A stretch of 64,000 nt of DNA from Sinorhizobium numidicum (lineage in GTDB: Bacteria; Pseudomonadota; Alphaproteobacteria; Rhizobiales; Rhizobiaceae). The stretch covers positions 3,039,501 through 3,103,500 of the forward strand of contig NZ_CP120368.1 of the NCBI RefSeq assembly GCF_029892045.1, given 5' to 3'. The notes under the pieces are model-generated. The model was not told where the DNA came from. It searched no databases and worked only from the letters and a program-made list of their open reading frames with translations. How positions within the stretch are numbered: position 1 is the stretch's first letter; the number at the start of each line of letters is the position of its first letter. The translations under genes and the position numbers were made by a program. Shown here in pieces: positions 27,454 through 36,556 of this stretch.

Positions 27454-28209
27454 TTACTGTGAAACGCCCTCCAGACGATAGCGCGTGCCGGGATAAAGCA
27501 GCCGCGCGGTCGTTACATTCGCAGTGTCCGACCAGGTGCGGCGTCGGATCATCAGGCAGGGTTCGTTGCGGCCGATCGCCAGAAGCTTGGATTCCCAAGG
27601 CTTCGGCGACACCGCCTCGACGATCTGCTCGGTGCGGGTGATCGGCGCAACAAGTGTCAGATAGGCGTTCGGAGTCATGCTGCGAAAGTCCTGTCCCAGA
27701 TAATTGGGGCAGATCGAGGGATTGACGAAGCGATCCTCGATCTGAATCGGTACATCGTTCTCGCAATGAACGATGATCGAGTGGAAAACCCGCGCCCCGG
27801 TCGCAAGACCGAGTGCGTCGCCGACGTCGGGGCTCGCGTGCTCCTCCTGCAGGAGATTGATTCGCGACGTGTGCCGGTGCCCCCGCTCGCGGATTTCGTC
27901 GGCGATGTTGCGGACTTCGAGCAGCGCGGTGCTGCCCTTGTGCGCAGCAACGAAAGATCCGACCCCCTGCACGCGCGTGATTGCACCCTCGCTCGCAAGC
28001 TCACGCAAGGCGCGGTTGGCGGTCATCCGGCTGACGCCGAGATCCGCAACGATATCGTTTTCGGAGGGTATGCGGTGGTGTGCAGGCCACTCGCCGCTTT
28101 CGATACGACTGCGGATGAACTGCTTTACCGCTTCGTAACGCGGCACCGGTCCATTCTCGAAATTGGAAATATCGCTCTTGCGCCCCACTGCCGTCATTCG
28201 GTGCTCCAT
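27454..28209 (-). CDS. GntR-family regulator, HutC subfamily
   Basis: 251 residues: N-terminal GntR winged helix (PRYEAVKQFIRSRIESGEW, then SENDIVADLGVSRMTANRAL) and a C-terminal UTRA ligand domain (about 95-245). Strong HutC resemblance, including SVSRMTANRALREL-type recognition helix and the closing ARLLYPGTRYRLEG. HutC represses histidine-use genes and is released by urocanate. It faces hutF, so it likely controls both divergent units. Confidence 0.9.
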   Translation of the reverse strand: MEHRMTAVGRKSDISNFENGPVPRYEAVKQFIRSRIESGEWPAHHRIPSENDIVADLGVSRMTANRALRELASEGAITRVQGVGSFVAAHKGSTALLEVRNIADEIRERGHRHTSRINLLQEEHASPDVGDALGLATGARVFHSIIVHCENDVPIQIEDRFVNPSICPNYLGQDFRSMTPNAYLTLVAPITRTEQIVEAVSPKPWESKLLAIGRNEPCLMIRRRTWSDTANVTTARLLYPGTRYRLEGVSQ

Positions 28210-28269
28210 TCCGCCGGTGCCAGACCGGCGGCCCCGGCACTCATCGATTCTTTTCGTCCATTTTCAAGT

Positions 28270-28313
28270 TGCACGCCATTATAAAATATCTATAGTTCCA
28301 TATACAACCACGT
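28270..28313. promoter_or_regulatory. divergent hut promoter/operator region (low confidence)
   Basis: AT-rich segment between the HutC-type gene and hutF, with CTATAGTTCCATATACAA at about 28291-28308. It has partial dyad symmetry and a TATACAA half resembling HutC-type sites. I cannot define the exact operator. Confidence 0.3.
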
Positions 28314-28325
28314 ACAGGAATGCGG

Positions 28326-29702
28326 ATGACGACTTTTCCCGTTCAGCGGCTCTTCGCCGAGCAGATACTCCTGTCGACCGGCTGGGCGGAGAATGTCGCC
28401 CTCACTCTTGATGGCGGCGGACGGATCGCAGCTTTAGTGCCGGGCCAGTTGCCGGCGGCGGGAGATGAGCGCCTTTCCGGCCCGGTCGTTCCCGCAATTG
28501 CGAACCTGCACTCCCATGCCTTCCAACGCGCCATGGCCGGCCTCGCCGAGGTGGCGGGAAGCGGCGACGACAGCTTCTGGACCTGGCGCGAGAAAATGTA
28601 CCGCACTGTCGCCCTCGTCGATCCTGACGACGTCGAGGCAATTGCCGCCAAGCTTTACATGGAGATGTTAAAGGGGGGCTTCGGCCGCGTCGCCGAATTC
28701 CACTACCTTCACCATAGGGCGGATGGCAGCGCCTATGCCGATCCGGCGGAGATGTCGCTCCGCATTCTCAGGGCGGCGGAGGCAACGGGCATCGGCCTCA
28801 CGCATCTGCCGGTCTTCTACGCGCATGCCAATTTTGGCGGTGTCGCGCCCAATCCGGGCCAGCGCCCCTTCCTCCACGGCCCCGATCGTTTTCTCGCGCT
28901 TCTCAACCGCCTCGTCCCGGCCTGCGCGAGAGCGGGAGCTGAGCTCGGCTTTGCCATCCATTCGCTCCGCGCCGCCACATCGGACGAAATGCGCACGATC
29001 TTCGCTTCGGCTCCCGTTACCGGACCGATCCACATTCATGTTGCCGAACAAACCCGCGAGGTCGAGGATTGTCTTGCCTGGAGCGGCCGCCGCCCAGTCG
29101 AGTGGCTGCTCGACGAAATGCCGGTCGACCAGCGCTGGTGCGCCATTCATGCAACGCATATGACGCCGGAGGAGACGCATGGGCTCGCCAAAGCGGGGGC
29201 GGTTGCCGGCCTCTGCCCTGCGACCGAGGCCAATCTTGGCGACGGCATCTTTCCGGCGGTCGATTTCGTTGCCGCGGGTGGGCGTTTCGGCGTCGGCACC
29301 GACAGCCACGTCGCAACGAGCGTGGCCGAGGAACTGCGGCTCCTCGAATACGGTCAGCGGCTGCGCGACCGTAAACGCAACCGGCTTGCGGCCGGCCCGG
29401 GCACGTCCGTCGGTCGTACGATTTTTGATATGGCCCTTGCTGGCGGCGCACAGGCGGCCGGCATCGGCGCGGGACGCATCGAGGTCGGCGCGCGCGCGGA
29501 CCTCGTGGTCCTTAGCGGCGCCAACCCGTATATCGCCGCCGCCGCCGGCAACCAAATCCTCGACCGCTGGCTCTTTGCGCTCGGCGGCGATGCGATCAGC
29601 GACGTCATGGTCGCTGGCCGATGGAAGATCCGCAATGGACGCCATGACCGGGAGGAAGATATCGACCGCGCCTTTGGGCGGGTTCTGAACAAGTTGAGAT
29701 AG
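28326..29702 (+). CDS. hutF: formimidoylglutamate deiminase
   Basis: 458-residue amidohydrolase that converts N-formimidoyl-L-glutamate to N-formyl-L-glutamate and ammonia, in the five-step histidine route of pseudomonads and rhizobia. Metal-site NLHSHAFQRAMAG, HIHVAEQTREVEDCL, then AIHATHMTPEE and GVGTDSHVATSV are characteristic. The ATG at 28326 is preferred because ACAGGA lies six bases before it; an ATG at 28320 overlaps that site. It is first in the hutF-X-W-V-H-D run. Confidence 0.93.
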   Translation: MTTFPVQRLFAEQILLSTGWAENVALTLDGGGRIAALVPGQLPAAGDERLSGPVVPAIANLHSHAFQRAMAGLAEVAGSGDDSFWTWREKMYRTVALVDPDDVEAIAAKLYMEMLKGGFGRVAEFHYLHHRADGSAYADPAEMSLRILRAAEATGIGLTHLPVFYAHANFGGVAPNPGQRPFLHGPDRFLALLNRLVPACARAGAELGFAIHSLRAATSDEMRTIFASAPVTGPIHIHVAEQTREVEDCLAWSGRRPVEWLLDEMPVDQRWCAIHATHMTPEETHGLAKAGAVAGLCPATEANLGDGIFPAVDFVAAGGRFGVGTDSHVATSVAEELRLLEYGQRLRDRKRNRLAAGPGTSVGRTIFDMALAGGAQAAGIGAGRIEVGARADLVVLSGANPYIAAAAGNQILDRWLFALGGDAISDVMVAGRWKIRNGRHDREEDIDRAFGRVLNKLR

Positions 29703-29735
29703 CAATCGCAGCGACGATCAAAAAAGGGGAAATGC

Positions 29736-30770
29736 ATGTCGATCAGCACAATGAAACTCACCTTCGCTGCCGCCGGCCTGATGCTGGCGGCGTCCACCGG
29801 CAGTGCCAGCGCCTCCTATTGCGGCGATGGCAAGACGGTGACCTTCGCCGGCATCGATTGGGAAAGCGGCGCCTTCATCACCGAAGTCATGAAGACGATC
29901 CTCTCCAAAGGTTACGACTGTCAGGTCGATTCCATTCCCGGCAATTCCGTAACGCTCGAGCAGGCGACCGCCAACAACGATGTCCAGATTTTTGCGGAAG
30001 AATGGCTCGGCCGCTCGGATATCTGGAACAAGGCGGTGGAGGAAAAGAAGGTCGTCGCTGTCGGCAAGACCTTCGTCGGCGCCAGCGAAGGGTGGTTCGT
30101 GCCGGACTACCTCGTTCACGGCGACCCCGCTCGCAACATCGAGGCCAAGGCGCCGGATCTCAAAAGCGTTTCCCAGCTTTCCGACCCCAAGATCGTCGAA
30201 ATTTTTGCCGATCCGGAGGAACCGTCCAAGGGTCGGTTCCTGAACTGCCCGTCCGGCTGGACTTGCGAAGGTGTCAGCACCGCCAAGCTCGAAGCTTATA
30301 AACTTGGTGAGGCCTATGTGAACTTCCGCCCGGGTACGGGTACGGCGCTCGATGCCGCGATCACGTCCGCCTATCTCCAGGGAGAGCCGGTCCTTTTCTA
30401 CTACTGGTCACCGACCGCGATCATGGGCAAGTTCAAGCTCGTCCAGCTCGGAGAGCCCGCTTACAACGAAGCTTGCTGGAAAGAACTGAGCAGCGCTAAC
30501 GGCAAGCGCGACCAAGGCTGCGCCTTTCCCTCCGTCGATGTCGCTTACGGGGTAAACAGCACCTTCGCGTCGGAGGCTCCCGAGATCGTCGATATCCTCG
30601 AAAAAGCGACATTTCCGCTCGAGGAAGTCAACGGCAGCCTTGCCTATATGACCGACAACAAGGTGGACGCCACGGCCGCTGCTGCCGAGTTCCTGAAGAC
30701 CAAAGGCGACATCTGGGGCAAGTGGGTCTCTGACGAGGCGCGCACCAAGATCGAAGCAAGCCTGAAGTAA
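29736..30770 (+). CDS. hutX: histidine/betaine ABC transporter substrate-binding protein
   Basis: 344-residue periplasmic protein with a signal peptide (KLTFAAAGLMLAASTGSASA) and an OpuAC/ProX-like glycine-betaine-type binding domain (YWSPTAIMGKFKLVQL). In S. meliloti the homologous HutXWV system takes up histidine and also proline betaine, and is induced by histidine. An AAGGGG ribosome site precedes the ATG. Next in line: permease and ATPase genes. Confidence 0.88.
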   Translation: MSISTMKLTFAAAGLMLAASTGSASASYCGDGKTVTFAGIDWESGAFITEVMKTILSKGYDCQVDSIPGNSVTLEQATANNDVQIFAEEWLGRSDIWNKAVEEKKVVAVGKTFVGASEGWFVPDYLVHGDPARNIEAKAPDLKSVSQLSDPKIVEIFADPEEPSKGRFLNCPSGWTCEGVSTAKLEAYKLGEAYVNFRPGTGTALDAAITSAYLQGEPVLFYYWSPTAIMGKFKLVQLGEPAYNEACWKELSSANGKRDQGCAFPSVDVAYGVNSTFASEAPEIVDILEKATFPLEEVNGSLAYMTDNKVDATAAAAEFLKTKGDIWGKWVSDEARTKIEASLK

Positions 30771-30909
30771 TGCGGCTCTTCCGGCCTGCAATCGCCTCCG
30801 CGCTCCGATCATGTTGGAGGACGCGACGATCGCAGGCCGCAAGGCTCTTCCCCCAGGGCAGGCAGGCCTGCGGCTCACCGCCGGTCGCCTGATCAAGGAA
30901 CGCTATCCG

Positions 30910-31767
30910 ATGTTTCCGGACTCTCTCAATCTCTCCATCCGCGCACCGGTGAACGAGTTCATCCAGACGCTGGTCACCAATTACGGCTGGGTGTTCAAGG
31001 CGATCAGCGCCGTTATCCTGAAAGCCGTGCTGTTCATCGAATGGATCCTGCGCGGCCTGCCCTGGTGGCTCGTCATTCTCGCCTTCATGGCGCTTGCCTG
31101 GCAAAGCTCGAAGCGCTGGTCGTTGACGGTTGCGGTCGGCGCGCTGCTCCTCGCCGTCGGCGTTCTCGGCCTCTGGGATCTGACGATGCAGACGCTGGCG
31201 CTGATGCTGATGGCGACCATCGTCTCTGTGATCATCGGCGTGCCGATGGGCATCCTCGTCGCCAAGAGCCGCACTGTCCGCAATATCACGTTACCCGTGC
31301 TCGACGTGATGCAGACCATGCCGAGCTTCGTCTATCTGATCCCGGCGCTGATGCTCTTTGGTCTTGGCAAGGTGCCGGCGATCCTTGCCACCATCATTTA
31401 TGCCGTGCCGCCGCTGATCCGCCTCACCGACCTCGGCATCCGCCAAGTCGATGGGGAGGTGGTCGAAGCGGCAACGGCCTTCGGCGGCAGCCCGACGCAG
31501 ATTCTCTTCGGAGTCGAACTGCCGCTCGCGACACCGACCATCATGGCTGGGCTCAACCAGACGATCATGATGGCGCTGTCGATGGTCGTCGTCGCCTCGA
31601 TGATCGGCGCGCGCGGCCTCGGCGAACAGGTGCTGAACGGCATTCAGACGCTCGATGTCGGCAAGGGCCTCGAGGCCGGCATCGGCATCGTCATTCTCGC
31701 AATCGTGCTCGACCGCATCACGCAGGGCTTCGGCAAAGCCCGCACGGAGGACGCCCGCAATGGCTGA
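30910..31767 (+). CDS. hutW: histidine/betaine ABC transporter permease
   Basis: 285-residue inner-membrane permease of the ProW type with a binding-protein-dependent transport (BPD_transp_1) domain; about six membrane helices. The EAA loop is seen in EAATAFGGSPTQILFGVELP. I start at 30910 (MFPDSLNLSIR), which follows AAGGAACG; 33 upstream codons are open without family similarity. Overlaps the ATPase gene by 8 bp. Confidence 0.9.
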   Translation: MFPDSLNLSIRAPVNEFIQTLVTNYGWVFKAISAVILKAVLFIEWILRGLPWWLVILAFMALAWQSSKRWSLTVAVGALLLAVGVLGLWDLTMQTLALMLMATIVSVIIGVPMGILVAKSRTVRNITLPVLDVMQTMPSFVYLIPALMLFGLGKVPAILATIIYAVPPLIRLTDLGIRQVDGEVVEAATAFGGSPTQILFGVELPLATPTIMAGLNQTIMMALSMVVVASMIGARGLGEQVLNGIQTLDVGKGLEAGIGIVILAIVLDRITQGFGKARTEDARNG

Positions 31768-32587
31768 TATCGAGATCCGCAACGTCTACAAGATTTTCGG
31801 GCACGACGTGAAAACGGCCCTTGCCATGGCCAGGGCCGGCTCCGACAAGGCCGACATTCTCGCCCGTTCCGGCTGCAGCGTCGGTCTCAACAATGTCAGC
31901 ATGAAGATCGGGGCCGGCAAGATCTTCGTCATCATGGGGCTTTCCGGTTCCGGCAAATCGACGCTGGTGCGCCACATCAACCGACTGATCGAACCGACGA
32001 GCGGTGAGGTCGTCTTCGATGGCAGCAACATCCTCAGCCTCGGCGCGAAGGCGCTGCGGGCCTTTCGCATGCGGCGCGTCAGCATGGTGTTTCAGAGCTT
32101 TGCCCTGATGCCGCACCGGACCGTGCTTCAGAACGTCGTCTACGGCCAGCGCGTGCGCGGCATGTCGAAAGCCGACGCCCGCGAGATCGGCATGAAGTGG
32201 ATCGAGACGGTCGGCCTTTCCGGCTATGACGCCAAATTCCCGCATCAGCTTTCCGGCGGCATGAAACAGCGCGTCGGCCTTGCGCGGGCGCTTGCCGCCG
32301 ATACGGACGTGATCCTGATGGACGAAGCTTTCAGCGCTCTCGATCCCTTGATTCGCGCCGACATGCAGGACCAGTTGCTGCAACTGCAGCAGAACCTTTC
32401 GAAGACCATCGTCTTCATCACACATGATCTCGACGAAGCCTTGCGCATCGGATCCGAGATCGCGATCCTGAAGGACGGCCAAGTCGTGCAGGTCGGCACG
32501 CCGGATGATATTCTCGACAATCCGGCAAACGACTATGTCGCGCGCTTCGTCCAGCGCCGGCAGGGAAGGCCTGCGCCCCATGGCTGA
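31760..32587 (+). CDS. hutV: histidine/betaine ABC transporter ATP-binding protein
   Basis: 275-residue ATPase: Walker A GLSGSGKST, signature LSGGMKQRVGLARAL, Walker B VILMDEAFSALDP, and H-loop FITHDLDEAL. Typical of ProV-like subunits but without the C-terminal CBS pair that senses ionic strength in OpuA, so it is the short type. Starts inside the end of hutW (31760) and overlaps the HutH-like gene by 8 bp. Confidence 0.92.
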   Translation: MADIEIRNVYKIFGHDVKTALAMARAGSDKADILARSGCSVGLNNVSMKIGAGKIFVIMGLSGSGKSTLVRHINRLIEPTSGEVVFDGSNILSLGAKALRAFRMRRVSMVFQSFALMPHRTVLQNVVYGQRVRGMSKADAREIGMKWIETVGLSGYDAKFPHQLSGGMKQRVGLARALAADTDVILMDEAFSALDPLIRADMQDQLLQLQQNLSKTIVFITHDLDEALRIGSEIAILKDGQVVQVGTPDDILDNPANDYVARFVQRRQGRPAPHG

Positions 32588-34067
32588 GACGATCACGATC
32601 GACGGACCGCTCACCTGGCGCGACATCGCCGCCGTCGCCGAGGGTACTCGTCTGAGCTTGTCCGAACCGGCACGTCGGCGAATTAGCGATGCACGGCGGA
32701 TCGTCGATGCTCTGGTCAAACGTGGCGTCCGCGGCTACGGCATTAACACCGGCGTCGGCGCGCTTTGCGATGTCGTCATCGGCCGTGAGGACCAGCAGGC
32801 GCTGTCGCGCAACATCATCATGAGCCACGCCTGCGGCGTCGGCGAAACGCTCGCGCGCATCGAAGCACGCGCCGTCATGGCGGCCCAAATTGCCAATTTC
32901 GCCCATGGTTACTCGGGTGTCCGGCTTGAGACGGTCGAGGCGCTGCTGGCGCTGCTCAATGCCGATATCATCCCGCTGGTGCCGTCGCGCGGTTCGGTCG
33001 GTTATCTCACCCATGCCGCCGCGATCGGCCTCGTCTTGATCGGGCACGGTTCAGCCATGAACGGGACCGAAAAGCTTGGCGGCGCCGAGGCCCTTACCCG
33101 CATCGGGCTCAAGCCACTGCGGCTGGAAGCAAAGGAAGGGCTCAGTCTCGTCAACGGCACGCCCTGCGCGACGGGCCTGGCCTCGCTGGCGCTCGCGCGC
33201 ACCGAGCGGCTTTTCGGTTGGGCGGATGCCGCCGCGGCGATGACTTATGAGAACCTTGGCAGCCAGGCCAATGCCTTTGCCGAAGGACCGTTGGCACTGC
33301 GGCGGTCTCCTGGCCTCGAGGCCGTCGGCAGGACTTTGCGAACCTGGCTGGCGGAGAGCCCGATGCTTGCGGAGACGGCCGGCGCCCGCACCCAGGATCC
33401 CTTGAGCCTTAGGGCAGTACCGCAGGTGCACGGCGCGGCCCGCGACGCCTTCGATCAGATAGCCGAGATCGTCAACCGCGAACTTTCGAGCGTCACGGAC
33501 AACCCGGCCGTCTCCGGCTCCCCCGGCGCTCCCGAGGTGCATTCGCAGGCCCATGCAGTCGGTGCCGCGCTCGGCCTCGCCATGGATAGCCTCGCCGTCG
33601 TGGCGGCAGAGGTCGCAGCGATTTCGGAGCGCCGCGTCGACCGGCTGGTAAACCCGCTGGTAAGCAGTCTCCCCGCGTTTCTCGCGGGCGACAGCGGCGT
33701 TTCCTCCGGCTTCATGATCGCACAATATACCGCTGCGGCCCTTGTCGCCGAAAACCGCCGGCTGGCGGCGCCAGCAAGCCTCGACGGCGGCATCACCTCG
33801 GCGCTGCAGGAAGATATCCTGACCCATGCGACGCCCGCTGCATGGAAAGCCCTGTCGATCCTCGACAATCTCGAGAGAATCCTGGCGATAGAACTGCTCG
33901 CCTCCGCGCAAGCCTACGACCTGCAGCCGCAATCGCGCGGTAGAGCAGCGCGTACCGATGCGCTTTATGGCCGCATTCGTGGAGCAATCTCGACCTATGC
34001 CGACGATAGGCCTATGAATGAGGATTTCGAACGGATGCGCGCCCTCATGCGAGGAATGCCACCATGA
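32580..34067 (+). CDS. HAL/PAL-superfamily protein lacking the MIO triad (HutH2-like)
   Basis: 495 residues, full length and alignable to histidine ammonia-lyase. YGINTGVG (Tyr53) and SHACGVGE (His83) match catalytic-site residues, and QEDILTHA keeps the Glu. But the segment that should read GSVG-ASG-DLAP reads GSVGYLTHAAAIG (138-150): a three-residue gap removes exactly Ala-Ser-Gly, which cyclises to the MIO electrophile. The QDPYSLRC tyrosine is also Leu (QDPLSLRA). It probably has no classical lyase activity and may have another role. It starts 8 bp inside hutV and overlaps hutD by 4 bp. Confidence 0.88.
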   Translation: MAETITIDGPLTWRDIAAVAEGTRLSLSEPARRRISDARRIVDALVKRGVRGYGINTGVGALCDVVIGREDQQALSRNIIMSHACGVGETLARIEARAVMAAQIANFAHGYSGVRLETVEALLALLNADIIPLVPSRGSVGYLTHAAAIGLVLIGHGSAMNGTEKLGGAEALTRIGLKPLRLEAKEGLSLVNGTPCATGLASLALARTERLFGWADAAAAMTYENLGSQANAFAEGPLALRRSPGLEAVGRTLRTWLAESPMLAETAGARTQDPLSLRAVPQVHGAARDAFDQIAEIVNRELSSVTDNPAVSGSPGAPEVHSQAHAVGAALGLAMDSLAVVAAEVAAISERRVDRLVNPLVSSLPAFLAGDSGVSSGFMIAQYTAAALVAENRRLAAPASLDGGITSALQEDILTHATPAAWKALSILDNLERILAIELLASAQAYDLQPQSRGRAARTDALYGRIRGAISTYADDRPMNEDFERMRALMRGMPP

Positions 34068-34639
34068 AAATTCTGCGCTCGAACGATTACAGGCGTATGC
34101 CATGGAAGAACGGAGGTGGGGAAACGGTAGAGATCGCCGTTTCGCCAGATCGTGCGCCTCTCTCCGATTTCGACTGGCGCATCAGTATGGCCACTGTTGC
34201 GAGCGACGGGCACTTCTCAAGTTTCCCTGGCATAGACCGCACGCTCTCGATCCTTGAGGGCGCCGGCATGACGCTTTCCATTGAGGGTCGCCCGCCGAAA
34301 CTCCTGACTGTGGCCGACGCGCCCCTTTCCTTCCCGGCCGACATTCCGACGTCCGCCCGGCTCTCTGACGGCCCGGTTACCGACCTGAACGTGATGACGC
34401 GGCGGCAAAGGCTGAAGCATCGCGTGCGGAGGCTGCGTCTAGAAGGCTCGCAGTCCGTCGTCTCCAGCGCCCGCGAGCTTGTTCTCTTCTGTCATCGCGG
34501 CAGCGTCGTGCTGACGACTGAAGGTGTTTCCGCAACGCTGCATGCGTTCGATACCGCTGTTCTCGTCCACCCCTCGACGATAAATCTGTCCGCCGAAATC
34601 GCGTCCGAGGTTTTTCTTATTGAGATCAGCCCCAGCTAG
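34064..34639 (+). CDS. hutD: HutD family protein
   Basis: 191-residue cupin-like protein of the HutD (Ves) family. The signature YRRMPWKNGGGETVEIAV near the N-terminus and DFDWRISMATVASDGHFSSF are visible. HutD is required for full histidine use in some bacteria, perhaps by limiting urocanate pool effects; the mechanism is not settled. Last gene of the hutF-to-hutD run, overlapping the gene before it by 4 bp. Confidence 0.9.
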   Translation: MKILRSNDYRRMPWKNGGGETVEIAVSPDRAPLSDFDWRISMATVASDGHFSSFPGIDRTLSILEGAGMTLSIEGRPPKLLTVADAPLSFPADIPTSARLSDGPVTDLNVMTRRQRLKHRVRRLRLEGSQSVVSSARELVLFCHRGSVVLTTEGVSATLHAFDTAVLVHPSTINLSAEIASEVFLIEISPS

Positions 34640-34669
34640 AGAGGCAAGAATGCGGGCGCTTCTCCGCAA

Positions 34670-34765
34670 CTGCATGTTTCCTTAATCGGAGCCAATTTGA
34701 TTTAAGAATAAAGCATGCAGCAGTGCTCGCGACCTTTGTGCGTCGGAAAGGACGCACGGCGCTGG
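34670..34765 (-). repeat. RIME1-like repeat, copy 5
   Basis: Reverse orientation: ACTGCATGTTT...AAGCATGCAG arms, then GCTCGCGACCTTTGTGCGTC and GGACGCACGGCGCTG. It follows hutD and is the last copy in the window; none is seen in the remaining 29 kb. Confidence 0.75.
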
Positions 34766-34803
34766 GGATCGAAAAAGCCGAGCATGCTCGAGGAGCCGCG
34801 CAA

Positions 34804-34992
34804 TCAGCGCGTACGCGTCTGAGGTCGCACTATATTCATCTGAAGCTCGTGGGTTGATGCGTATTTGCCAAGTACCTTGATCAGGCGCTTCTCTTCGGCC
34901 TTGTGTATGCCGTTCCGCCTGCAGTATTCCGCCACGTCCCAGACGTGTTTCGCGTGCGTCCTGTCGAGCTTTCCGATGTCCGTGTGTTTCAT
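34804..34992 (-). CDS. small hypothetical protein
   Basis: 62 residues starting MKHTDIGKLDRTHAKHVWDV, with a Shine-Dalgarno GGGAGG before the ATG at 34992. One likely helix-rich region with charged residues (YCRRNGIHKAEEKRLIKVLG); no membrane segment or signal. It may be a relative of small rhizobial DUF3606-like proteins, but I do not recognise the family. Confidence 0.5.
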   Translation of the reverse strand: MKHTDIGKLDRTHAKHVWDVAEYCRRNGIHKAEEKRLIKVLGKYASTHELQMNIVRPQTRTR

Positions 34993-35178
34993 ACGCGCCT
35001 CCCAACTGCCTGGGTGTAACGTTGAGGGACATCTTTGGTTCCACAGCCGCAGCAAAGTTCTGAAGCCGTTTTTCAACGCCACCGCGATATTTTCAGCTTC
35101 CGCGGGAACGTACCTCCTCGCCGCGAGTTTGAGCACCAAGGCATCGCCCGGCGATCCGCCTGAAAATTCGGAGGTTCC

Positions 35179-35436
35179 ATGATGTTGAACAGAATTTTGA
35201 TCGCAGCCGTCATTGCTGCCGCTCCTGCGAGCTCAGTCTTTGCCCAGGCCGACCTGGTTTGCGACCAAGCGGGTATGACAAAACTAGAGACTGACGTGAA
35301 TTCCATAACCGATGCGACCAAGAAGGACATGGCTCAGAAAGAACTCGCCATGGCCAAGGAAGCGATGACGGCAAACGATATGGCAAAGTGCAAGTCCCAT
35401 ATGGAAAATGCCATGAAGGGCAGAGACCCCATGTGA
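35179..35436 (+). CDS. small secreted protein of unknown function
   Basis: 85 residues with a signal peptide (LNRILIAAVIAAAPASSVFA, cleavage after VFA). The mature part is about 60 residues: CDQAGMTKLETDVNSITDAT, then helical KKDMAQKELAMAKEAMTAND and CKSHMENAMK. Two cysteines could pair. GGAGG precedes the ATG. Probably periplasmic, perhaps helical-hairpin; no function known to me. Confidence 0.7.
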   Translation: MMLNRILIAAVIAAAPASSVFAQADLVCDQAGMTKLETDVNSITDATKKDMAQKELAMAKEAMTANDMAKCKSHMENAMKGRDPM

Positions 35437-35896
35437 TCGGCGATCGGGCGACGGGCGACGGCGGCAAGCTTTGCCGTCCTCGCCTGCACCTCGCGTCCCG
35501 ATGACGGACGATCGTATTTTTTGTTCCAGCTAAAATAAGCAGAGCGGTCCACGGACGACAGCCAACTGCCGCTCCCCTTGCCGGAGGGGACCGGTCCGGG
35601 CGAACTGATCCTCGCCCGCGGCTGGCGAGACAGCGCACTGGCAAAGGTTGGGCTCGACGATCTCGCCACGGAGATGCAAGCGATCAAGAGAGCGAGGCCC
35701 GTCCGCAGCGAAGCGAAAGGACTGGCCCTCCTCGATTGTCTTCACTTGCCATCGTTCCCATCCGCACTGGACCGCGGCAGCGGCACCGTCTCGCGGCAGC
35801 ATGGACGCGCAAATGAACTACACCGCCGGCGCGTTTATCCAGACGCGCAAAGGTGAAGATCGATCGGAAACGATGAGATGACCGGAACCTGGGTCG
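35437..35896. other. 460 bp with no supported gene
   Basis: Short open frames exist on both strands but none has a ribosome site and family features together. A weak inverted repeat GACGGC...GCCGTC lies at the left end. I see nothing else. Confidence 0.5.
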
Positions 35897-36416
35897 TCAA
35901 TGTTCCTGATCGCGATAGTCTTTCATTATCGGCGGCGAACCGTCTGTCCTGAATTGCAGGAGGTAAGCCCCGTTGGCTGCATCAACGCCCTGACAACTGA
36001 CAGTCGTCGGTCCTCTGTAGGGATTGCTATATGCGCAGTTGCCTGCAACGGCCTTTGAGCTCGGCGGTACTCCCTCTATCCCAAGATTTAAGATGATCCG
36101 GTCTAGGCTCTGCAACTGGGTATCAGCATCTGGCTTGGCACCCTCAAGCCCACTGAAGGTCACCGCCCCTTTGTCACCGATCACGACGGTAAATCCGGTC
36201 CGGCCGGTACTGTAGATCGTCTGAACGATTTTGCCGCTGCAACGGTCCGACAGATTGTCTCCTGCCATGACGAGGCGTTCGCAGGTCCCCTGTAAGCATG
36301 GCCAAACCGACCAAGTTCTGAAGGTCTTGCGACCAGGCCCGCGCACCAAGAGAAGCGGTGGACAGTAAAGTCGCTGAGAAAAGGACATAGCCGAACCTGC
36401 ATTTATCATTCGTCAT
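35897..36416 (-). pseudogene. frameshifted gene for a secreted protein of unknown function
   Basis: Two overlapping minus-strand frames join to one sensible protein. The first, from ATG at 36416, has a signal peptide (FGYVLFSATLLSTASLGARA) and runs LQNLVGLAMLTG; the second continues TCERLVMAGDNLSDRCSGK to the stop at 35897. The switch falls at the four-C run 36287-36290 on the plus strand (GGGG in the gene): with three G the two parts fuse into about 166 residues. The mature part has cysteine pairs and no recognised domain. It is either a true frameshift or a sequence error. Confidence 0.6.
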
Positions 36417-36556
36417 CGGTACAACCGTTGCATTGATGTGTTGCCAACTTGTACTCGCGTTAAATTAACACCTCGCGAACGTCCGTGAGTCGAAGCGAAA
36501 GGTTCATCTGCCTCCGCCCGGATGCCAGAACAAGTCCCGGACATTCGGCATTGAAA

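Noticed and set aside
27428..27766. 113-residue N-terminal extension of the kinase-aminotransferase fusion
   Set aside because: It overlaps the 3' part of the HutC-type gene in another frame and has no domain features; a start at 27427 is sufficient.
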